Shown one piece after another: positions 1 to 5,612 of a stretch of 10,445 nucleotides of DNA. The translations under genes were made by a program, and so were the position numbers. Within the stretch, counting starts at the first letter, position 1. Every line of letters starts with the position of its first letter. The stretch spans positions 1 through 10,445 of the forward strand of contig JAHLWJ010000152.1 of NCBI GenBank assembly GCA_019057975.1, in the 5' to 3' direction. The notes below the pieces were generated by a model, which worked only from the letters and a program-made list of their open reading frames with translations, did not search any database and had not been told where the DNA came from. Source of the DNA: Promethearchaeota archaeon. Lineage in GTDB: Archaea; Asgardarchaeota; Lokiarchaeia; Sigynarchaeales; SOKP01.

Positions 1-173
1 GTAAATTGTCGATTTTCTTCAAGATCGATCGAAATTTTTTCAATTCTTAATTTTTTTCCAAATAATGAAATATTAATTCTCTTTAGCATTCCTTCAACTG
101 GGAGGCAAGGTGCGCAGTGGTTTGACGAAAAGAACAAAATCTTCGGATAGCCTTGATTAATATCATCGTACAT
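1..173 (-). CDS. Thioredoxin-fold protein, partial (3' end beyond window)
   Basis: Reading the minus strand from an ATG at 173 gives 57 residues before the left edge. A beta strand (KILFFSS, residues 11-17) runs into HCAPC at 19-23, the CxxC redox motif of thioredoxins. A helix-like stretch (LPVEGMLKRI) and a second strand ending in KISIDLEEN follow; the latter resembles the 'kvdvdenp' strand of the thioredoxin fold. His replaces the usual Trp before the first Cys, so it may differ in redox potential or partner from classical thioredoxin. The start lies 3 bases after the stop of the GTPase gene, which implies one transcript. The upstream bases are A-rich and show no strong ribosome binding site, so translational coupling is likely. 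The role (thiol-disulfide exchange, probably cytosolic because no signal peptide is visible) is inferred from the fold. The cis-Pro region lies outside the window. Confidence 0.75.
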   Translation of the reverse strand, partial: MYDDINQGYPKILFFSSNHCAPCLPVEGMLKRINISLFGKKLRIEKISIDLEENRQF

Positions 174-176
174 TTT

Positions 177-746
177 TTAGGCTTCTTTGTATTTATGATA
201 TAAATTTTTAATTATTGCTTGAAAGGCTTGAAACACACCTTGTCCGGTCTTAGCAGATGTCTTGTAATATCCAAGAAAATCCTTTTCTTTCACTATATTT
301 TCAACCTTCTCATCATCTACCTCATTTTCGTCAACCAAATCGGTTTTATTGCCGAATAAAACAATGGGGAGTTCTCCAGTATAGCTTTTAATATCCTCAT
401 ACCAATCGTGAATATGATTAAAACTATCGTCGTCCGTGTGGCTGAATACTATTATAGCGGCTTTTGAGCCTTTATAAAACGTCGGTCTCATGAAATCAAA
501 TTCTCTTTGACCTGCAATATCCCAAAAAAATAGTTTGCAATTGTTTCCTTCAATTTCCTCATCGTATTTCGAAAATTGCGCTCCCAAAGTTTTAATATAA
601 TCTTTTTTAAAGCTACCTTGAGTATACTTTTTAATTAGGCTCGTCTTTCCAACGGCTCCATCGCCGATGACAATGATCGTCGTCGATTAATCATCGAAGA
701 CAGTAATCTTAAAGACAAAACCTTTAGCATCATTATTTTTTCCCAT
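177..746 (-). pseudogene. Asgard-type Ras/Rab-like small GTPase, 5' end interrupted by an in-frame stop
   Basis: The frame encodes a complete Ras-superfamily G domain of about 189 codons. Counting from the ATG at 746, G1 GDGAVGKTS is at 28-36, a switch I Thr lies in YIKTLGAQF (50-58), G3 WDIAGQ ends at 80, G4 NKTD is at 133-136 and G5 TSAK at 163-166. The C terminus (NLYHKYKEA) has no Cys, so there is no prenylation site. The ATG at 746 follows a GGAGTGA ribosome binding site, and its first residues (AKGFVFKITVF) look like the usual beta-1 strand of these GTPases. Codon 20 is TAA (687-689), and no ATG, GTG or TTG occurs between it and the P-loop. The next possible start, a TTG at 587, would lose G1 and switch I. 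Replacing residues 17-26 by nothing would give a normal KIT-V-IGDGAVGKTS N terminus, so a 30-base in-frame insertion is the simplest explanation. An assembly error or a rare ATT/ATC start cannot be excluded. The family is certain; functional status is not. Confidence 0.7.
679..701 (-). repeat. Quasi-palindrome carrying the GTPase stop codon
   Basis: Nine-base arms (GTCTTCGAT and ATCGACGAC in the sense of the gene) pair at eight of nine positions around a five-base loop, GATTA. The in-frame TAA straddles the loop and the second arm. Quasi-palindromes of this kind can arise by template switching during replication, which would explain a small in-frame insertion in an otherwise intact GTPase gene. 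That mechanism is inference; the repeat itself is seen. Confidence 0.55.
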
Positions 747-751
747 TTAAT

Positions 752-758
752 TCACTCC
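752..758 (-). promoter_or_regulatory. Ribosome binding site for the GTPase ATG
   Basis: GGAGTGA on the minus strand ends 5 bases before the ATG at 746 and matches most of the archaeal AGGAGGTGA consensus. It decides the intended start of the GTPase gene. It is also the reason the downstream TTG at 587 is not accepted as the natural start. Confidence 0.65.
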
Positions 759-841
759 GTAGAATTTTATTAAGATTTTTTCCGTTATTTATGCAATAAT
801 TTCAAAATTATTAGATAATATTTTTTATTTATTTTTATTTG

Positions 842-861
842 TTATTAATTTATATTAATAA
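842..861 (+). promoter_or_regulatory. AT-only inverted repeat with TATA-like core upstream of the zinc-ribbon gene
   Basis: TTATTAAT and ATTAATAA flank a TTAT loop, making a perfect 8-base inverted repeat in the 149-base divergent region between the GTPase and the zinc-ribbon gene. The contained TTTATATTAA resembles an archaeal TATA box and lies about 40 bases before the ATG at 896, a sensible distance for a short 5' leader. In DNA this AT-rich the symmetry may be chance. The rest of the intergenic stretch is A/T runs with no other recognisable signal. Confidence 0.4.
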
Positions 862-895
862 TAATAACTCGTTTTAAATGTTTACATCGAGATAG

Positions 896-1339
896 ATGGC
901 TCAAAATTTAGATGATATGCAATTTTGCACGAATTGTAAAATGAATGTATTCCCTTCCAGACCTAAATTCAATATTAAAATATTTGGATTTTTTGTTGTA
1001 TTGATTTCCGTAATAGTAATTCCACTTACAATCATATCAATTCCAATTTTATCCGGACTTTATATATTTCTATTCTTAATGTGGGGCTTCATGCTTTTAA
1101 ACCCATATCTGATATATTATAGTGCTAAAAAAAAGCAATTTTGTCCAAGATGTTATCAAAAAGTTATTGAGAAAAATTTGGATTATTATCCATTTGGAGA
1201 TAAAGAACCTGAAGTTTATAAGCTTATAGCCCCTTCAAAAAGATCAATTAATTGGCATTGCCCTTATTGTGGAAATTCCTTGATTGAAGGAGCAAGATTT
1301 TGCAAGTCATGTGGGAAAAAATTTGAGATTCAAAGATGA
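896..1339 (+). CDS. Membrane protein with a zinc ribbon split by a transmembrane hairpin, plus a C-terminal zinc ribbon
   Basis: The 147-residue protein has CTNC at 11-14, two hydrophobic segments (about 28-50 and 52-75), CPRC at 83-86, then CPYC (122-125) and CKSC (136-139) in the short form typical of double zinc-ribbon proteins (CPYCGNSLI...FCKSCGKKF). The first two CxxC pairs lie on either side of the two membrane segments. In a hairpin both would emerge on the same face and could share one zinc ion. Basic residues (SRPKFNIK before, KKK after the hairpin) suggest the ribbons are cytoplasmic by the positive-inside rule. No catalytic motif is visible; a membrane adaptor or scaffold role is a guess. 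Its stop overlaps the next start (ATGA), so it is co-translated with pncC. There is no convincing ribosome binding site before the ATG at 896. Confidence 0.8.
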   Translation: MAQNLDDMQFCTNCKMNVFPSRPKFNIKIFGFFVVLISVIVIPLTIISIPILSGLYIFLFLMWGFMLLNPYLIYYSAKKKQFCPRCYQKVIEKNLDYYPFGDKEPEVYKLIAPSKRSINWHCPYCGNSLIEGARFCKSCGKKFEIQR

Positions 1340-1830
1340 TTGAAAAAATAGTTATTTTAGAAAGGATAGATAAAATCATTAAAACCTACACCGCAAAGAG
1401 CTTAAAGATTGCCATTGCGGAGTCGTGTACAGGAGGATATGTTTCACACATGTTCACAAATATTCCTGGAGCCTCTAAAGTGTTTGAAAGAGGAATTGTT
1501 TGTTATAGCAATCAAGCAAAAATAGATTTACTGAATGTAGAACGTAAATCCCTTGAAATTCACGGTGCTGTATCTGAAAATGTTGTAAAACAATTAGCCT
1601 ATAATATAAGAACACTATCAAATGTTGATATAGGGATTGGTATTAGTGGCATTGCTGGACCAACAGGCGGCACTCCTGAAAAACCCGTTGGCACAGTCTA
1701 TATTGGATTCTCAACGGAAGAAGAAACCCAAGCTAATAGATTTGATTTTAATGCAGATAGGATATTATTTAAAAAATTGGTTTTAGAGAAAATTATAGAA
1801 CATTTAGAGCAACTAGTGAAAATAAACTAA
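1336..1830 (+). CDS. pncC: Nicotinamide-nucleotide amidohydrolase (CinA C-terminal domain, PncC)
   Basis: The 164-residue protein is a stand-alone CinA-C domain, the usual length for PncC. Known members hydrolyse nicotinamide mononucleotide to nicotinate mononucleotide and ammonia, recycling NMN into NAD. The family signatures are present: AESCTGGYVSHMFTNIPGAS (residues 28-47), including the conserved Ser of the AESCTGG motif, then FERGIVCYSNQAKIDLL (50-66) and SGIAGPTGGTPEKPVGT (104-120). The N-terminal MoCF/COG1058 domain of full CinA is absent, so ADP-ribose pyrophosphatase activity is not expected from this gene. The start ATG lies within the stop of the zinc-ribbon gene (4-base overlap), which points to one operon. 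Cytosolic. Confidence 0.93.
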   Translation: MIEKIVILERIDKIIKTYTAKSLKIAIAESCTGGYVSHMFTNIPGASKVFERGIVCYSNQAKIDLLNVERKSLEIHGAVSENVVKQLAYNIRTLSNVDIGIGISGIAGPTGGTPEKPVGTVYIGFSTEEETQANRFDFNADRILFKKLVLEKIIEHLEQLVKIN

Positions 1831-1854
1831 AATATTAACGATTAAAATATTTTA
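1828..1854. terminator. Possible bidirectional terminator between pncC and the aminopeptidase gene
   Basis: TAAAATATT and AATATTTTA form perfect 9-base arms around a 9-base loop, starting inside the pncC stop region and lying between two convergent genes. Each strand reads into short T tracts. The stem is all A/T and therefore weak; archaeal termination relies mostly on T-rich tracts, so this is a modest call. Confidence 0.35.
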
Positions 1855-1861
1855 AGCCATT

Positions 1862-3043
1862 TTAAATTAATTTTCCATTTTCCATTATAGTTCTTTTAGT
1901 GCCGTCTTTATATTCTACAGTAATATTTGCGTTTGGAGCAGTAACAAAGTCCCAATGCATTTGAGAGGTTGAAGTTCCACCGAAGGATTTATTAAACCCA
2001 AACGCAACATGAACACTTCCATTTATTTTTTCATCTGTAAGAATATATCCAATAGCTTTTGTAATTACAGGATTACATCCTATACCGAGTTCTCCAACGT
2101 TATAAGTCCTAAGTTCAGGAACATTATTAGCAATATCTATCTGTTCACGTTGTTTAAATGCCTCAGTTAGAATATCTAAATTAGAGTCGGCAGTGACTTT
2201 ATCTAGTAATAGTTTTCCATCTTTAAAAGGCAATTCTACGTTTTTCACAAATTTATGAGTGTATCTTTCTTTAGTCAAAGGACAAAAAATCTTTCCTTCT
2301 CCTTGAGTCTCTATAGGAGCGAAAAAGACTTCACCCGCTGGCAGATTTCCTCCTAGATCACCTAAAGCTATTTGTTCTTCTGATAAAATTCCGTCATCAA
2401 GTATCTTTACTCTATTGTCGATCGAAACCCAGAAATCTGTACCATAACTATCGCTCACATACACTTTTTTTGCATTTTCAAACTTATCTCCTAAATTTTT
2501 CACTAATCTTGTGAACTCTTCGGTGGGAATGCACATTCCATCTACAATGAATTTTTCAAATAAATTATAATCGATATTAAAAAATTTAGCTGCTTTTTTC
2601 GAAGGCCAGGCGGCATAACACCATTTCTTACCAGGAGCATATTCCTCTTTAAAACCATAGAGTATATTCCTAATAGGTGCTATTGATTTTTGATAGGCCT
2701 CAAGTTTTTCTTTTGGAGCTTTATTCCGAATAGAGGGATCTTCAAGATGTTCTATTGCGATGTAGGCATCGATATTCTCTATTAATTTCAAATAATGCAG
2801 AGGTGTTTTTTCAATAATATTAGCCTTTATTAAATCATCCGTAAAAATTGACTCATCAAAATAATCACTTGTAGATGTGATATGGGGGATCCCACCCTTT
2901 CTTAGAATACTTAATCCTATTTCTTCTAGCAATTCATGAGTATAAAAACCACCTTTTATAAGAACATACTCGCCCTCTTCTTTTATATTAATACTTCTAG
3001 CAATATTTTCTGCGCAAGTTTTAATTTTTTGTTTATCAATCAT
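1862..3043 (-). CDS. M29-family metallo-aminopeptidase (thermophilic aminopeptidase type)
   Basis: The 393-residue protein removes N-terminal amino acids from peptides, probably in cytosolic peptide turnover. The C-terminal half carries the dinuclear metal-site pattern of peptidase family M29: Glu238 in NLPAGEVFFAP, Glu318 in VGELGIGCNP, His345 in VHVAFGFN, and His363 and Asp365 in MHWDF. The N-terminal half (1-230) has the expected alternating alpha/beta layout, with the YVLIKGGFYTHELLEEIG strand-helix at about 26-43. Length is close to the roughly 400 residues usual for the family. No signal peptide is present. It stands alone on the minus strand, convergent with pncC and divergent from the longin-like gene. 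The ATG at 3043 lacks a clear ribosome binding site, which fits a leaderless or short-leader transcript. Exact substrate preference cannot be read from the sequence. Confidence 0.9.
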   Translation of the reverse strand: MIDKQKIKTCAENIARSINIKEEGEYVLIKGGFYTHELLEEIGLSILRKGGIPHITSTSDYFDESIFTDDLIKANIIEKTPLHYLKLIENIDAYIAIEHLEDPSIRNKAPKEKLEAYQKSIAPIRNILYGFKEEYAPGKKWCYAAWPSKKAAKFFNIDYNLFEKFIVDGMCIPTEEFTRLVKNLGDKFENAKKVYVSDSYGTDFWVSIDNRVKILDDGILSEEQIALGDLGGNLPAGEVFFAPIETQGEGKIFCPLTKERYTHKFVKNVELPFKDGKLLLDKVTADSNLDILTEAFKQREQIDIANNVPELRTYNVGELGIGCNPVITKAIGYILTDEKINGSVHVAFGFNKSFGGTSTSQMHWDFVTAPNANITVEYKDGTKRTIMENGKLI

Positions 3044-3073
3044 AGTTTTAAGAATAATACAATGATAAAAAAT

Positions 3074-3102
3074 CTTTTAATTCGAACTTATTCAAATCGA
3101 AT
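3074..3102 (-). promoter_or_regulatory. Promoter candidate and inverted repeat upstream of the aminopeptidase gene
   Basis: On the minus strand AATTAAAAG (3082-3074) lies 31-39 bases upstream of the ATG at 3043, where a TATA box would sit for a short-leader transcript. Overlapping its upstream edge is ATTCGA-N11-TCGAAT (3080-3102), a perfect 6-base inverted repeat that could be an operator or part of a BRE. It is one of few GC-containing symmetric sequences in the region. Function is inferred from position only. Confidence 0.3.
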
Positions 3103-3195
3103 GCTGATTTAAAATTCTAAAATTAGCTCAATGGCAAAGAGTTTATTAAAATTAGTTGTTAATATTTAAGTATTGAAAACAATATTTTTTTGCCA

Positions 3196-3207
3196 AAATT
3201 TCTTACA
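3196..3207 (+). promoter_or_regulatory. 12-base element upstream of the longin-like gene (copy 1)
   Basis: AAATTTCTTACA ends 30 bases before the ATG at 3238. The identical 12 bases recur at 7576-7587, ending 27 bases before another plus-strand start. The position fits the core promoter of a leaderless or short-leader archaeal transcript, although the sequence is not a textbook TATA box. The rest of the 194-base divergent region (3044-3237) is A/T rich and otherwise unremarkable. Confidence 0.35.
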
Positions 3208-3237
3208 ATTAAAATTAGATAACTACTATTATTCAAG

Positions 3238-3702
3238 ATGGTCGTTCGAGAAGCTGGAATAATGTTCAGGGGTTTTACGTTAGTAAAGAAAACTTTTCAT
3301 AAGACCGATAAAGGAAAAATTGATATAGATCTGCGAAGTGGGCTATTAGATGCTATTATGTCTTTTGCAGAATCCGCGTTTGCGGAGAGTTCAATTGAAT
3401 ATTTTCAAGGTAAGAAATTTATTATTGTATTTACTAAGGAACAAATCATGTCCAATGATGGCATAGAACCTGAAAATTTAACATCCTATGCTATTCTGGA
3501 CAGAGAGAAAAAAATAGAAAAGTATATCCATAAGATAATCCAACCTTTATTAAAAAACGTAGTAAATGAATTTATCTCCTTAAATATGGGGAAGAATTTA
3601 TCAGAAGTTTCTCAATTTAGGGATTTTAAACAGAACCTTGATAAACTCTACGGTTCTGACACGCAGACAGTAGAGCAGAAACTCAGAGGGGTTTTTTCAT
3701 AA
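3238..3702 (+). CDS. Longin/roadblock-like small protein of Asgard type
   Basis: The 154-residue protein has the element order of a longin-like fold: strands at about 3-11 (VREAGIMFR) and 13-18, a helix at 32-51 (DLRSGLLDAIMSFAESAFAE), strands at 52-58, 60-66 (KFIIVFT) and 82-88 (TSYAILD), a long helix at 90-116, and a further amphipathic helix near 124-138. The pattern 'strand, RGFTLV strand, SGLL-AI--FAESAF helix' is common in Asgard longin/roadblock-like proteins, which in eukaryotes serve as regulators or platforms for small GTPases and in vesicle trafficking. No enzyme motif or membrane segment is present. The ATG at 3238 is preferred over the Met at residue 9, because starting there would remove the first strand. 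Partnership with the GTPase at 177-746 is possible but unproven; the two genes are 2.5 kb apart on opposite strands. The fold call is by pattern, so moderate. Confidence 0.55.
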   Translation: MVVREAGIMFRGFTLVKKTFHKTDKGKIDIDLRSGLLDAIMSFAESAFAESSIEYFQGKKFIIVFTKEQIMSNDGIEPENLTSYAILDREKKIEKYIHKIIQPLLKNVVNEFISLNMGKNLSEVSQFRDFKQNLDKLYGSDTQTVEQKLRGVFS

Positions 3703-3731
3703 AAACATTATTAATTTAAACAGCCTTAAAA

Positions 3732-4691
3732 CTATATCTTCTTTTTCCTTTGTGATTCCTTAAGAAACCATAAGATTATTGGTAGTGCTATTGTAGCATC
3801 TGATATGACCGTTGAATATTTTGCATTTTCATTTATTTTCCCCCAGGAGATAGCTTCTCTTAATGTAGCTCCACTTAATCCTCCGGATTCAGGACGATCC
3901 ATTGTAATTTGAATGGCATATGTTGCAGAATTTGGGCAAAATTGTAATGATTGCAATATAAAGTTCTTCGGTACCCCACCACCCACAAAACAAACTCCAG
4001 CTTTTTTAGCATCCCAAGCTAAGTTGACCATTTCAAGCATATCCTTAAAATGGTTTAAATTTATTTTTTGATTATGGAATCCTAATTGTAAAGCAAGACC
4101 TGAATCTGTAAATGCCGGGCAAAAAATTGGGACTTCTTTCTGCTCGCAAATCTTTAAGATGGATTGAGAATCTTTTGGAAGTTGCTTACCGAGAAACCTC
4201 AAGAATGAGCTAACGGACATTTGGGGATCGGGTATCTTTAGATTTGAAATAAAATCTTCAATCCCTTTATATACCTTATTTGGCATGAAAACATCATAAA
4301 TTCTATTCATTTCTGCTTTATGCAAATCTGAATCATTTAAATCATTTAAATTAATAGATCCTCCTTGTAAATGATGATATCCTAAGGCTTCTGCTAGATC
4401 ATGTGTTAGGCTTGCTCCTGTAGTCACTAAAATATCAATAAATCCTTCTTTTATAAAGTCATGTACTACTCTTTGCATTCCTGCAGGAACAAGAGCTCCT
4501 GCCAAACCAAAAAACTTTATACACTTCTTATCTTCTATCATTTCATTATAGATTTCACACGCTAAAGCTAATCTCTTGGCGTTAAATCCAGCATTTTTTA
4601 ATGTATTAATGAGGCTTAAAATACTTGTTTCATTTGTAATTTCCAACTGATCTACTCTTTTTAAAATATCTTCTAAATTTTTTTCTGACAT
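3732..4691 (-). CDS. dys: Deoxyhypusine synthase
   Basis: The 319-residue enzyme transfers the aminobutyl group of spermidine to a specific lysine of translation factor aIF5A, using NAD, to form deoxyhypusine. NAD-site segments are visible: FFGLAGALVPAGM (60-72), LVTTGASLTHDL (88-99), and VCFVGGGVPKN (233-243). The catalytic lysine is Lys285 in EAISWGKI, matching the human EAVSWGKI motif, followed by the conserved SDATIALP (297-304). MDRPESGGLSGA (264-275) is the archaeal form of the segment before the active site. Length fits archaeal enzymes. Homospermidine-synthase-like relatives share SWGK, but the archaeal background and the neighbours favour DHS. It is the last gene of the argS-ureohydrolase-dys cluster, starting 8 bases after the ureohydrolase stop, with no promoter visible between them. 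The C terminus ends in a basic RKKKI tail. Confidence 0.92.
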   Translation of the reverse strand: MSEKNLEDILKRVDQLEITNETSILSLINTLKNAGFNAKRLALACEIYNEMIEDKKCIKFFGLAGALVPAGMQRVVHDFIKEGFIDILVTTGASLTHDLAEALGYHHLQGGSINLNDLNDSDLHKAEMNRIYDVFMPNKVYKGIEDFISNLKIPDPQMSVSSFLRFLGKQLPKDSQSILKICEQKEVPIFCPAFTDSGLALQLGFHNQKINLNHFKDMLEMVNLAWDAKKAGVCFVGGGVPKNFILQSLQFCPNSATYAIQITMDRPESGGLSGATLREAISWGKINENAKYSTVISDATIALPIILWFLKESQRKKKI

Positions 4692-4699
4692 CTAAACCA

Positions 4700-5602
4700 T
4701 TATAAATTATTGCTTCTAATAAAGTACATAAATTCAACAATCAATTTTGCTGCCAAAATACATGTCATTTTATTTTCCAAATCTAAATTTGGGGCAACCT
4801 CAACTAAATCAAACCCAATAATATTAAAGTCCTCTGTTATTTCTTTCAGGATTTTCCATATATCACGATAAGAAAAACCACCTGGTATTGCATAACCCGT
4901 ACCAGGAGCAATTGAGGGATCTAAACTATCAATGTCAATTGATAAAAAAATTTTTTTTATATTTGATTTTTTAAAAAATTCCTTTATACTATCTATATAA
5001 TAATCTAAACCATCGATGAGATGATAAGCATTAAGGTACTTGATGCCCTCAGCTCTAGCTATTTCTAATTCCTCAATATCAATATCACGAGTACCTACTA
5101 TTAACAAATTTTTATTATTAACATATTCTAAATCATAAATCCTATGAGAAATTGTTGCATGAGAATAAACTCCTTTATCCCATTCTTGGTATAGATCTAA
5201 ATGAGCATCAAATATCAGTATTCCAAATTCTTGTTTTTTATGAAAATGATCGCCTACCGCTTTAACTACAGGGTAAGTGCAAAAATGATCTCCACCTATC
5301 ATAATTGGGATTATTTGTTCATTTTGTTGATAAATACTTTTTACAAATCTCTCAATTGTAATAAGATTCGATTCAACGTCAGTTGGTTCAATCTCAACAT
5401 TTCCTAAATCTACAGCTTGAAAATCTGGGATAGGAAAACCTAATTCGGTGGTATATCCAATATCATTTGTTATATTGCGAATACACTCAGGAGCTATTGA
5501 GGAATTAGGTAGATCTGAGGAAGTTAAGTAATCCCATGGAATACCAAAAATTACAAATTGGGTATCTTCTTTGATTTCTTCTCCAAATTCAAAAAATCTC
5601 AT
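4700..5602 (-). CDS. speB: Agmatinase-type ureohydrolase
   Basis: The 300-residue protein belongs to the arginase/agmatinase superfamily. All binuclear manganese ligands are present: His106 in MIGGDHF, Asp132, His134 and Asp136 in FDAHLDL, and Asp223 and Asp225 in SIDIDSLDPS. The SIDIDSLDPSIAPGTG and GGFSYRD segments are typical of agmatinases. It would hydrolyse agmatine to putrescine and urea or, as in several archaea, N1-aminopropylagmatine to spermidine and urea; sequence alone does not separate these. The segment after Asp136 (YSHATISHRIYD) has SHAT where agmatinases usually have SHGT, a conservative change. It sits between argS (10 bases) and deoxyhypusine synthase (8 bases), which fits a supply of spermidine for hypusine formation. 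Formiminoglutamase is a less likely alternative. Confidence 0.88.
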   Translation of the reverse strand: MRFFEFGEEIKEDTQFVIFGIPWDYLTSSDLPNSSIAPECIRNITNDIGYTTELGFPIPDFQAVDLGNVEIEPTDVESNLITIERFVKSIYQQNEQIIPIMIGGDHFCTYPVVKAVGDHFHKKQEFGILIFDAHLDLYQEWDKGVYSHATISHRIYDLEYVNNKNLLIVGTRDIDIEELEIARAEGIKYLNAYHLIDGLDYYIDSIKEFFKKSNIKKIFLSIDIDSLDPSIAPGTGYAIPGGFSYRDIWKILKEITEDFNIIGFDLVEVAPNLDLENKMTCILAAKLIVEFMYFIRSNNL

Positions 5603-5612
5603 TCTAAGAATC

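Noticed and set aside
177..587. GTPase starting at the TTG at 587
   Set aside because: This start would remove the P-loop and switch I and has no ribosome binding site. The codons upstream clearly encode GTPase sequence back to an ATG with a good site at 746, apart from the stop.
747..895. Possible small RNA in the AT-rich divergent region
   Set aside because: Only A/T runs and one AT-only palindrome are present, with no stable GC-containing structure or tRNA-like elements.
5201..5407. Plus-strand open frame of 68 codons
   Set aside because: It lies entirely within the ureohydrolase gene on the opposite strand, overlaps its metal-site codons, and encodes a low-complexity Tyr/Phe/Lys/Asn-rich peptide with no recognisable motif.
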